The position numbers were made by a program, and so were the translations under genes. Shown here piece by piece: positions 23,812-30,913 of a stretch of 34,914 nucleotides of DNA. The stretch covers positions 1-34,914 of the forward strand of contig PHAZ01000007.1 in assembly GCA_002841825.1 (NCBI GenBank), written 5' to 3'. The DNA comes from Deltaproteobacteria bacterium HGW-Deltaproteobacteria-22 (GTDB lineage: Bacteria; Myxococcota_A; Polyangia; HGW-17). Positions within the stretch are counted from its first letter, which is position 1; each line of letters begins with the position of its first letter. The notes beneath the pieces were generated by a model. That model worked only from the letters and a program-made list of their open reading frames with translations. It searched no databases and had not been told where the DNA came from.

Positions 23812-25225
23812 GCTTGCCCTCCCGCTTCTCCCCGGACAGCTGCTTCGTGTCCCGCCGGTCCGACGGAGGCTTCGTGTCCCGCTTCTCCCCGGCCGCCTGT
23901 TTCTGGTGCTTCTCCCGACGCAGGCGAAGCAGCAGCTGGACGTGCTGGATCGACAGGATCGTCGCCGCGATCATGGCCGACACGAAGATGAAGTACGCGC
24001 CGACCCACAAGAGACCGGCAAAACCCAGGATCATGAAGGTGAACAGGTGAAAATCACGCTTGGTCAGGTATTTTAATTTATTTAATATACGACCAACAAG
24101 ACCACCGCCGGGCTTGTCGGGGGACCCCAGTTGGTAATCCTGGTTGTTGCCCGTACCGGCAACCTTGATTAAATAATAATACATGACCACATTGGCGATC
24201 CACTGGCCGACAAACGCGGCCAAGCCCATCCAGATGAAGTACGTATGCCCCGTGTACTGGTACGACCACGCTGCGACGCCCGCAAAGAACAGGCAGTTGC
24301 AGATGTCGTCGAAGATGGTGTCGAGCCAGTCTCCCAGGTGCGAGTACTGGAACTTCACGCGGGCGATCTCGCCGTCGCAGCCGTCATAGACCGAGCAGGC
24401 CTGAATCAGCAGGCCACCCAGCGCGCCCGAGAGCCACAGACCCCACCCGAACACCGGGTGTCCCAGGAACAGCACCAGCGCCGCAGCCACCGCGAAGCCG
24501 GCGTTGAGCACCGTCAACTGGTTCGGTGTCAGGTGTGTGTGTGCCAGCAGCCGGCTCACCGGCAGCGACAGCGGACGGTTGAACGTGCGCGCGATCAGGC
24601 CGTCCTGCGGCTTGCGGAGGCTGTGAAACAACAGGCGCTCGGCGTCGCGTACATCACGACGATCACGGATCTTCCGGAAAAATCCCCCTTCGGACGATTT
24701 CTTCCAGGTCTTCTCCTTGTCGAGTCGTGCATGGATCGTCTGGATGTCGCCGCTCTCGGAGTCGTTTCCAAGCGACTTGACCAGCTCCGCGCGCACCGCG
24801 GCGGGAAAAAACGCCACGCCGGTCCATTGCTCGTCGCCGACATCGAGGAAGCCGTCGGAGCTGGTGCCGCCCTTGGCGCCGTGTCCGGGACGACCGCAGA
24901 CCACGGTCGCCTTCTCGGCGCTCTTGACGAGCCCGATCAACTGCTTGTGCACGACCGCGTCGGCGCGCAGCCAGATCACCCCGGTGGAAGGAAACTCGGG
25001 AAGCTCACGCACGGCCTGCACGGTGGTGCCCTCGAGTTGGAGCACGCGGCCGATGGGCTTCCAGTGCCCCTTGGGATCATAAATGTAAATTTGGTGGATG
25101 CCCGCGTAGTGCAGGCCCAACACGTGCCGCTCCACGAGGTCGAGGCCGCCGCAGCGCGCCTGGAACAGGTCCGGGGACGATTGCAGGCCGCCCGTCTGGA
25201 GAATCGCGCAGGTGGGTTCAGTCAT
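23801..25225 (-). CDS. Degenerate nucleotidyltransferase fused to CDP-alcohol phosphotransferase
   Basis: 474 residues. The N-terminal 200 residues have an NTP-transferase-like plan (CAILQTGGLQSSPD, LDLVERHVLGLHYAGIHQIYI, VIWLRADAVV) but lack the usual GxGxR...KP nucleotide-binding signature, so this half may be inactive. The C-terminal half is a membrane CDP-alcohol phosphotransferase with the full motif DGEIARVKFQYSHLGDWLDT (DGxxAR-x8-GxxxDxxxD, completed by the following IFD) and several membrane segments. The tail is a charged repeat (EKRDTKPPSDRRDTKQLSGEKRE). This layout matches bifunctional inositol-phosphate cytidylyltransferase/di-myo-inositol-phosphate synthase proteins, a plausible but unproven role. 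Start overlaps the preceding gene by 8 bp. Confidence 0.85.
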   Translation of the reverse strand: MTEPTCAILQTGGLQSSPDLFQARCGGLDLVERHVLGLHYAGIHQIYIYDPKGHWKPIGRVLQLEGTTVQAVRELPEFPSTGVIWLRADAVVHKQLIGLVKSAEKATVVCGRPGHGAKGGTSSDGFLDVGDEQWTGVAFFPAAVRAELVKSLGNDSESGDIQTIHARLDKEKTWKKSSEGGFFRKIRDRRDVRDAERLLFHSLRKPQDGLIARTFNRPLSLPVSRLLAHTHLTPNQLTVLNAGFAVAAALVLFLGHPVFGWGLWLSGALGGLLIQACSVYDGCDGEIARVKFQYSHLGDWLDTIFDDICNCLFFAGVAAWSYQYTGHTYFIWMGLAAFVGQWIANVVMYYYLIKVAGTGNNQDYQLGSPDKPGGGLVGRILNKLKYLTKRDFHLFTFMILGFAGLLWVGAYFIFVSAMIAATILSIQHVQLLLRLRREKHQKQAAGEKRDTKPPSDRRDTKQLSGEKREGKHGG

Positions 25226-25859
25226 GATGGGGTTTCTCCTGCGGGGGCAGCTTCTTCAGCATCAGGTAGCCCTCGCGGATACGGAAAAGGGCCGTCAGGT
25301 GCCCGAGGGTCGCGAGCACGATCAGCAGCCATTCGACGGGGGTGAAAAGCCACCAGCGTGGCACGCCCAGCGCCTCGGTGCCGATCTGCACGAAAGGAAT
25401 GATAATCAGCAGCACATGACGCTCGGCTCGTCCGAGCACGCCCGACTCCACGCGTCCGCCGCCGGAGGCCTGGCTCTGGCTGCCCAGGAAACTGACCAGC
25501 AGGACGGCCACGATCGCCAGATGCGCCAGCAGCGCGTCGGCGTAGGGCGAGAAGGCAATGCCGGTGAGGATCGCCACGTCGGTGTAGCGGTCGACGACGC
25601 AGTCGAGGAAGTCGCCCAGCGGGGACATCTTGTTGTGACGTCGCGCAAGGTGGCCGTCGAGCAGGTCCAGCAGGCCGTTGAGGATGGTCAGCAGGCTCGC
25701 CGCAATGAGAAAACCCCAGCCTCCGATGGCCCAGGCCACACCCGCGAGCAGGCCCGGAATCAGGCTCCAGAAGGTGATGGTGTTGGGATGGGTGCCGGCC
25801 AGCCGCCCGCCGATCGGGTATAAAAGTCGTTCCTTGAGCGGTCGAAACAGGTGCAGCAT
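25218..25859 (-). CDS. CDP-alcohol phosphatidyltransferase family protein (second of three)
   Basis: 213 residues, multi-spanning. The N terminus FRPLKERLLYPIGGRLAGTH and PNTITFWSLIPGLLAG are typical of the PgsA1/archaetidylinositol-phosphate-synthase-like branch. The catalytic motif is complete: DGHLARRHNKMSPLGDFLDC, with the last Asp in the following VVD. A later segment GVLGRAERHVLLI recalls the RxER substrate-binding segment of inositol-phosphate-using members. It would transfer a phosphatidyl group from a CDP-lipid to an alcohol phosphate; the acceptor is not decided by sequence. 22 bp after the small membrane protein and overlapping the fused transferase. Confidence 0.88.
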   Translation of the reverse strand: MLHLFRPLKERLLYPIGGRLAGTHPNTITFWSLIPGLLAGVAWAIGGWGFLIAASLLTILNGLLDLLDGHLARRHNKMSPLGDFLDCVVDRYTDVAILTGIAFSPYADALLAHLAIVAVLLVSFLGSQSQASGGGRVESGVLGRAERHVLLIIIPFVQIGTEALGVPRWWLFTPVEWLLIVLATLGHLTALFRIREGYLMLKKLPPQEKPHHD

Positions 25860-25881
25860 GACGAAAACCCTATGACTTCAA

Positions 25882-26139
25882 CTACCAGGTGGTCCAGATC
25901 CGGTGCGTAGCCAGAAACAAAGAACCCAAAAGGATCACGATGTTGGTGCTCCAGCCGAACAGCCGGTCCGACAGGTCCGCGCGGGCGGCACCCTCGGCCT
26001 TGCGGAAGTCCCGCGCGTCCCGCACGAGGCGGTAGACGTACAACGGAAACATCAGCGGCAGCACCACCCACAGGAACACCGCGAAGCCGGTGGTCATCCA
26101 GCCGGCGCCATGGTGGTTGGCAGCGATGAGGTCAAACAT
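25882..26139 (-). CDS. Small two-span membrane protein
   Basis: 85 residues with two hydrophobic segments (FAVFLWVVLPLMFPLYVY and IVILLGSLFLATHRIW) separated by a charged loop, VRDARDFRKAEGAARADLSD. Its start overlaps the preceding transferase gene by 8 bp, which supports it being real. No family recognised. Its position between two CDP-alcohol transferase genes suggests an accessory membrane role in the same lipid pathway. Confidence 0.75.
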   Translation of the reverse strand: MFDLIAANHHGAGWMTTGFAVFLWVVLPLMFPLYVYRLVRDARDFRKAEGAARADLSDRLFGWSTNIVILLGSLFLATHRIWTTW

Positions 26140-26674
26140 GGGGGACCTCCTCGCCGGGCTTCATGGTCAGGATGCGGACGTAATCGTGCAGGACCACCAC
26201 GATCGTGAAAAGGGCCATCCACCAAATAATTGTCTCGGCATAGAAGTCCAGCAGCACGCCCACGAGCACGAAGAAGGTCGCACCACCGACGGCCTCGGAC
26301 ATGTACGAGCGGAAGTTCGTGACGCGCCCCACGCGTCGGATGTGGATCACGCGGCCCAGGGCGTTGAGCACGCCCACGCCAAGGAACACGGCGACCGGCA
26401 GAACGTCGACATAGCCGGTGGCCGCGGCGGTGACCAGCGTGACCAGGAACAGTCCGGCGTCCGAGATCGCGTCGAGCATCTCTCCGAAGGGGCCGGCACA
26501 CTTGAAATACCGGGCAATCGAGCCGTCGACGAGATCCACGACGCCGCTGTAGACCAGCAACACCAGCGCCAGCACGACGCGGTGGGTGGCCATCGCCCAG
26601 ACCACCACCGGCAGCACCAGGATGCGCGTGGAGGTCGCGGCGTTGGCGGGGTTGATTATTTTTCCATAACTCAC
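26132..26674 (-). CDS. CDP-alcohol phosphatidyltransferase family protein (first of three)
   Basis: 180 residues from GTG (MSYGKIINPANAATSTRIL); this GTG overlaps the MBL gene's stop as GTGA, so the longer track start is wrong. PgsA-like N terminus NPANAATSTR, complete catalytic motif DGSIARYFKCAGPFGEMLDA plus ISD, and four to six membrane segments. Likely a phosphatidyl-transfer enzyme using CDP-diacylglycerol; glycerol-3-phosphate, inositol phosphate or another alcohol cannot be told apart here. Confidence 0.87.
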   Translation of the reverse strand: MSYGKIINPANAATSTRILVLPVVVWAMATHRVVLALVLLVYSGVVDLVDGSIARYFKCAGPFGEMLDAISDAGLFLVTLVTAAATGYVDVLPVAVFLGVGVLNALGRVIHIRRVGRVTNFRSYMSEAVGGATFFVLVGVLLDFYAETIIWWMALFTIVVVLHDYVRILTMKPGEEVPHV

Positions 26675-27438
26675 AGTTCCCAAGCCTCCCCGGGGTCGAG
26701 CACCCGGACCCGATCGGCCATCTGGTGCGCGCGGGCCGCCTCGAGGACGGCCTCGACCGGCTCCCGCACAGGGGTGCCGGCCATGCGCACGACGCCCCAG
26801 TGAATGGGCACCATCATGCGCGCTCCGGTCTGCAAAAACAACTCCCACGCGGTTCTGGGGTCAATGTGCACGCCTTTTTTCCCTCGGCGGCGCTCGTAGT
26901 ATGCCACCTCGCGCATGCCGCCCACGGGCAGCGCCGCGGCCGAGAGCACGAAGCGGTCAGCCAACTGGGCCATCTCCGGCGACGGACCGAAGTCGATGTC
27001 TCCGGCGGCGAAGAACGCATGGGCGGCGTCGGCCAGGACGTAACTGTTCACCCCGGTGTCCTGCCACGGGAAGAACCGTCCACGCACGTGGTTCACGGGG
27101 ATGGCCGTGATCGTAAAAGTACCGGCGGTGGTGCTTTCACCCCAGGCCAGCTCGCGCACTTCGGAAAAGCCCAACCGGCGCACGAAGCGGCCCACGCCCG
27201 AAGGAACGATCAGCAGGCAGTCGCGCGGCAGCAGCGCCAGCGACGGCAGATGAAGGTGATCGGTGTGCGCGTGGGAGATCGTGATCGCGGTGAGCCTTGG
27301 CAGGTCCTGCAAGGCAAGGCCCGGCGCGGTGGCGCGCTTCTTCAGCATGATGCGCGGCGTGAGCAGCGGGTCGGTGAGGACCGCATCGGCGCCGGACTGC
27401 AGCAACAGGGTGGAGTGGCCGAGGAACGTGCACTTCAT
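26671..27438 (-). CDS. Metallo-beta-lactamase-fold hydrolase (UlaG/NAPE-PLD-like)
   Basis: 255 residues. MBL-fold landmarks: FLGHSTLLLQSGADAVLTDP, the metal motif SHAHTDHLHLPSL, VNHVRGRF, GDIDFGPS (metal-bridging Asp) and a late His in MVPIHWGVVRM. The opening and the LTPRIM...LPRLTAITISHAHTDH spacing fit the UlaG/NAPE-PLD-like class, whose members act on phosphodiesters or lactones. Placed 4 bp after epmA and overlapping a CDP-alcohol transferase gene, so a lipid-phosphodiester substrate is a fair but unproven guess. Confidence 0.87.
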   Translation of the reverse strand: MKCTFLGHSTLLLQSGADAVLTDPLLTPRIMLKKRATAPGLALQDLPRLTAITISHAHTDHLHLPSLALLPRDCLLIVPSGVGRFVRRLGFSEVRELAWGESTTAGTFTITAIPVNHVRGRFFPWQDTGVNSYVLADAAHAFFAAGDIDFGPSPEMAQLADRFVLSAAALPVGGMREVAYYERRRGKKGVHIDPRTAWELFLQTGARMMVPIHWGVVRMAGTPVREPVEAVLEAARAHQMADRVRVLDPGEAWEL

Positions 27439-27442
27439 GATT

Positions 27443-28636
27443 TCACAACTCGTCTCCGGCGAACGTCAGCACCGAGCGGATATGGTCGGCACCCCACCAC
27501 AACATGACCAGGCGGTCCAGCCCCAGCGCGATGCCCGAGACCGGGGGCATCCCCTCGGCAAGCGCCTGCAGGAACTTTTCGTCGAGAGGGTACTCCGGGG
27601 CCCCGTGGGCGCGGCGCCAGGCAAGGTCCTCGAGGCTGCGCGAGCGCTGCAGCTCCCCGTCGAGCAGTTCGCCGAAGCCGTTGGCGATCTCGAGATCACC
27701 GCCGCCGGGCGCCGGGGCGAAGAACTCGAAGCGGTCGGCCACCAGCGGGTTCTCCGGGATCAGGCGGGCCAGGGACGCCATGGGCGCGGGCCATTGGGTC
27801 AGGAACACCGGGCCTTCCTCGCAAAGCCGCGGCTCGATCCGCTCCACGAACACCGTGAAGAAAGCCTCCTCCCAGGACAACCCGCCATCGGGCAGGTCCC
27901 CGGGCACCGGCAGGCCAGCCTGTGCAAGCAGCACCGGTGCGGGCGCCATCATGTCGGTCACGCCGGCAAAGCGCGCGAAGGCGGCAGCCATGGGAAGTCT
28001 CGGATACGGCGGGGGCGGCAGCGGAGACGGCACGTCCTCACGCTCCTGCACATAGGTGATCAGGGCCTCGACCTCGGCGCGCAACTGCGTGGTGTCGGCG
28101 CCCACGGCGTACCACTCGAGCATGGTGAACTCGGGGTTGTGGCGCGCGCCGGTCTCATCGCGTCGGAACGCGCGGCAGATCTGGTAGATCGAGCCCGCGC
28201 CGCCGGCCAGCAGCCGCTTCATCTGGAATTCGGGCGACGGCGAGAGGAACCAGTCATCGGCCGACAGCGCGCTCAGGTGCGTCTCCACGCCCGGGGACGG
28301 CACGCGCAGGGGCGTCTCCACCTCGAGGTAGCCCCGCGTGTCGAAAAACTCGCGCACGCGCCTCATGATGCGGTGGCGAAAACGCAGGGCCGCAAGCCGC
28401 GAGCGGCCCGCCGGGTCGGTGCGGTGCAGCCGACGCCACTCCTCGCCGGGAAACGGCGCGGCCGTCTTCTGCACGGCCGCGGTCAGGGAAGTGCCCTCCC
28501 CGGTCGTATGCAACCAGCCCCAGTCTCCGGGTTGAATGTCGTCGTGGATGTGCTCGAGCGTGACAATCCCTGCGGCGTCCTCGGCCAGCGGGGGTTGCCG
28601 CGAGACCAACCGTCCCGGTCGCGGTGCACCAAGCAT
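27443..28636 (-). CDS. epmA: EF-P lysine aminoacylase EpmA (GenX/PoxA), with N-terminal extension
   Basis: 397 residues; E. coli EpmA is about 325. The class II lysyl-tRNA-synthetase-like core begins near residue 85: FRHRIMRRVREFFDTRGYLE, VETPLRVPSPGVETHLS, SPSPEFQMKRLLAGG, RAFRRDETGARHNPEFTMLE and the C-terminal GIALGLDRLVMLWWG. It attaches (R)-beta-lysine to the EF-P lysine. The first 80 or so residues (IVTLEHIHDDIQPGDWGWL) look like a remnant OB-like domain. It contains PSPLPPPPYP near residue 210. 11 bp after efp. EpmB, needed to make beta-lysine, is not in the window. Confidence 0.93.
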   Translation of the reverse strand: MLGAPRPGRLVSRQPPLAEDAAGIVTLEHIHDDIQPGDWGWLHTTGEGTSLTAAVQKTAAPFPGEEWRRLHRTDPAGRSRLAALRFRHRIMRRVREFFDTRGYLEVETPLRVPSPGVETHLSALSADDWFLSPSPEFQMKRLLAGGAGSIYQICRAFRRDETGARHNPEFTMLEWYAVGADTTQLRAEVEALITYVQEREDVPSPLPPPPYPRLPMAAAFARFAGVTDMMAPAPVLLAQAGLPVPGDLPDGGLSWEEAFFTVFVERIEPRLCEEGPVFLTQWPAPMASLARLIPENPLVADRFEFFAPAPGGGDLEIANGFGELLDGELQRSRSLEDLAWRRAHGAPEYPLDEKFLQALAEGMPPVSGIALGLDRLVMLWWGADHIRSVLTFAGDEL

Positions 28637-28647
28637 GCGCGAGGAAC

Positions 28648-29211
28648 CTATTTCTTCACGCGTTCGACGTACTCACCGGTGCGGGTGTCGATCTTCAGCC
28701 ATTCGCCCTCGTTGACGAACAGGGGGACCTGCACGGTGGCGCCCGTGATCAGCGTCGCGGGCTTGGAGGCGCCCGTGGCGGTGTCGCCGCGCACGCCGGG
28801 CTCGCAATGGACGATCTGCATCTCGACGAACGTCGGGAACTCCACACCCACGGGCTTCTCGTTGAAGAACAGCACGTCGGTGACGAGGTTGTCGATGAGC
28901 CAGCGCGAGTCGTCGCCGAGGACTTCGGCCTCGACGTGGAACTGCTCGTACGTCTCGCGATCCATGAACACGAAGTGCTCGCCCTCGGAATACAGGAATT
29001 CCATCTTGCGGTTTTCCGTGTTGGCCAGCTCGATGCTCTCGTTGGAACGCCAGGTGCGCTCGAGCACGGAGCCGGTGATCAGGTTCTTGATCCGGCACTT
29101 CGTGAACGCCGTGCCCTTGCCGGGCTTGACGAACTGGGCTTCCACGACCGTGTACGGATCGCCGTCGACCAGGATTTTCAGGTTCTTTTTCAGATCGGAC
29201 GTACTTGCCAT
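28648..29211 (-). CDS. efp: Translation elongation factor P
   Basis: 187 residues, the standard length. The modifiable loop is VKPGKGTAF with K32 as the lysylation site; this KPGKG type is the substrate of EpmA, encoded next. The OB domains follow (LERTWRSNESIELANTENRK, FMDRETYEQFHV) and the C terminus RTGEYVERVKK is canonical. EF-P rescues ribosomes stalled at polyproline. First gene of the long operon, with a strong promoter and an unusual CG-rich, T-tailed leader. Confidence 0.97.
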   Translation of the reverse strand: MASTSDLKKNLKILVDGDPYTVVEAQFVKPGKGTAFTKCRIKNLITGSVLERTWRSNESIELANTENRKMEFLYSEGEHFVFMDRETYEQFHVEAEVLGDDSRWLIDNLVTDVLFFNEKPVGVEFPTFVEMQIVHCEPGVRGDTATGASKPATLITGATVQVPLFVNEGEWLKIDTRTGEYVERVKK

Positions 29212-29258
29212 CGCTCACCTCTTCTGGTCCGTCCGGACCCGGGTCGGGCCCTTCCGGT

Positions 29259-29286
29259 AAAAAAAACGCGCGCGCGCGGGACGCGG
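29259..29286 (-). terminator. Terminator/attenuator-like element in the efp leader
   Basis: On the minus strand CCGCGTCC and a (CG)6 run (29267-29278) are followed directly by eight T (29266-29259), about 48 bp before the efp start and downstream of the promoter. CGCG can pair across TCC or within the run. This resembles an intrinsic terminator placed as an attenuator; the stem is short and could fold in several registers. Confidence 0.4.
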
Positions 29287-29294
29287 CAGGCCGT

Positions 29295-29322
29295 TATATA
29301 CTGGTTTTTCCCCTTTTTGCAA
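29295..29322 (-). promoter_or_regulatory. Candidate sigma-70 promoter of efp
   Basis: Minus strand TTGCAA, 16 bp, TATATA, then a leader of about 75 nt. The AT-rich spacer region stands out in this GC-rich window. It probably drives the whole efp-to-DUF4911 operon. Confidence 0.55.
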
Positions 29323-29478
29323 AGTGGAATTTCCTTCCATATTGTATTTTAAACAACAACCTCCAGATTGGTCTGACGCGTCATGCAGTCCACACAAGCA
29401 CAGTCACAGCCCTGTGAGCGTTGACTGACACTGGCCTATCCGAACCGATCGCTCCAACGCTTGCAGACACCCGTGAAT

Positions 29479-29507
29479 TTGCGGATTGGACTCTGATTGA
29501 CTATATT
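29479..29507 (+). promoter_or_regulatory. Candidate sigma-70 promoter of rmuC
   Basis: TTGCGG, 17 bp, TATATT; predicted start about 22 bp before the rmuC ATG, leaving room for GGGAGGCGGG as ribosome-binding site. Confidence 0.5.
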
Positions 29508-29536
29508 CGTGGATTCCTTTCCGGGAGGCGGGACGC

Positions 29537-30913
29537 ATGGATTTTCTGGCATTGTTCCTGGGTATTTTCATCGGCGTCCTCATCGGTTTCCTCATCGCAC
29601 GGCTGAGGTCCCGGGCTCGGACCGGAAGCACGGAGGAGGAGGCACGCGTGGGCCTTGCCCTGGCGGGGGCGCAGGAGCGGATACGATCCCTCGAAGCCCG
29701 GTGTGCGGAGTGGAAGGAGGAGCAGGCAGGGTGGTCCGGTCGCCTGGAGCGGCTGCAACGGGAAAAGAGCGGTCTGGAGGCCGAGGTGGCGCGGCTGGAG
29801 CAGGAGCTTGAGGGGACGAGGTCTGCAGCCGGGGAAAAACTCGCGGAGTTGACATCGGCGCGGGACCAGTTGGTCATGACGTTTAGGGCCACGGCCGCCC
29901 AACTGCTGCAGGAAACCCGGGAGCAGGGCGTGGACCAGCAGCGGGAGAAGCTCGAGATCGCGCTGCGGCCGTTCCAGGACCAGCTCAAGGGATTCCAGGA
30001 GCTCGTCAGGACGACGTATTCCGAAGAGGTGCGCGATCGGGTGGCGCTGAAGAAGGAGATCGAGCTGCTGGCGCTGCGGCACCAGAGCCTGTCGCAGGAG
30101 GCGCAGCGGCTCACCCTCGCGCTCACGGGCAGCTCCAAGGTGCGCGGTGACTGGGGCGAGATCACGCTGCTGCGGCTGCTGGAGAAGAGCGGTCTGCGGG
30201 AGGGCCACGAGTTCCGTATTCAGGAATCCTCGACCCAGGCAGATGGTTCCAGGCTGCGGCCCGACGTGGTCGTCTCCCTGCCCCATGACGGTGCCCTGAT
30301 CATCGACTCCAAGCTCCAGTTGGTCTCCTGGATGAAGGTCTGCGAGGCCACCACCCCCGAAGAAGCCCGAAACGCCGGCGTCGAACTGGCCGCGGCGGTC
30401 CGGACGCACTTCCGCAGCCTGAATCGGAAATCCTACCAGGAACTGTACTCGGATTCCATCGACCTGGTGGTCATGTACCTTCCCATCGATGCCGCGCTGC
30501 TGGCTGCCCTGGACGCCTCCCCGGAGTTGTTCGAAGAGGCCCATGCCCTGGGTGTGATCCTTACGGGCCCCACTCTGTTGATGGCGCTGCTGGGCAGCCT
30601 GGCGCAGCAATGGCGCACCCGTCAACAGGAGCGCAATGTGGTGAAGATCGCCAAACTGGCGGAGGCACTTGGTAAAAAATTGGAAGGTTTTCTGGTCAGT
30701 TACCAGGAACTCGGCCAACGCCTGCGCCAGGGCGTCGCGGTGTACAACCGGGGCTGGGGCCAGCTCGCCGCGGGCAACGGCAATGTGATCAGGAGGGCGG
30801 CCGAGTTGGGCGAACTGGGTATCAAATCCGCCAGGAAACTGGGAGTGGACTGGGAGACGGCCGACCTCGCCGTCGAATCGGGCCCGCTGGCGGAGGAGCC
30901 CGTGGAGGATTGA
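29537..30913 (+). CDS. rmuC: DNA recombination protein RmuC
   Basis: 458 residues. N-terminal membrane anchor (ALFLGIFIGVLIGFLIARL), a long coiled coil (about 33-160: ERIRSLEARCAEWKEEQ, LEAEVARLEQELEGTRS) and the RmuC nuclease-like core: SSKVRGDWGEITLLRLLEKS, GSRLRPDVVVSLPHDGALII, DSKLQLVSW, DLVVMYLPIDAALLAAL and LTGPTLLMALLGSLAQQWR. RmuC limits inverted-repeat-mediated rearrangement and is implicated in anti-phage and recombination functions. Its TGA abuts the coaX stop with no spacer. Domain order and length are standard. Confidence 0.95.
   Translation: MDFLALFLGIFIGVLIGFLIARLRSRARTGSTEEEARVGLALAGAQERIRSLEARCAEWKEEQAGWSGRLERLQREKSGLEAEVARLEQELEGTRSAAGEKLAELTSARDQLVMTFRATAAQLLQETREQGVDQQREKLEIALRPFQDQLKGFQELVRTTYSEEVRDRVALKKEIELLALRHQSLSQEAQRLTLALTGSSKVRGDWGEITLLRLLEKSGLREGHEFRIQESSTQADGSRLRPDVVVSLPHDGALIIDSKLQLVSWMKVCEATTPEEARNAGVELAAAVRTHFRSLNRKSYQELYSDSIDLVVMYLPIDAALLAALDASPELFEEAHALGVILTGPTLLMALLGSLAQQWRTRQQERNVVKIAKLAEALGKKLEGFLVSYQELGQRLRQGVAVYNRGWGQLAAGNGNVIRRAAELGELGIKSARKLGVDWETADLAVESGPLAEEPVED

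Larger units (their letters stand above)
29212..29536. other. Divergent intergenic region between efp and rmuC (325 bp)
   Basis: No gene is supported here. It holds a candidate efp promoter and leader element on the minus side (29259-29322) and a candidate rmuC promoter on the plus side (29479-29507). The middle, about 29340-29470, is less GC-rich and shows nothing further. Confidence 0.6.

Noticed and set aside
27263-29260. 665-aa plus-strand ORF
   Set aside because: Antisense to epmA, efp and part of the MBL gene, all of which are well-supported families.
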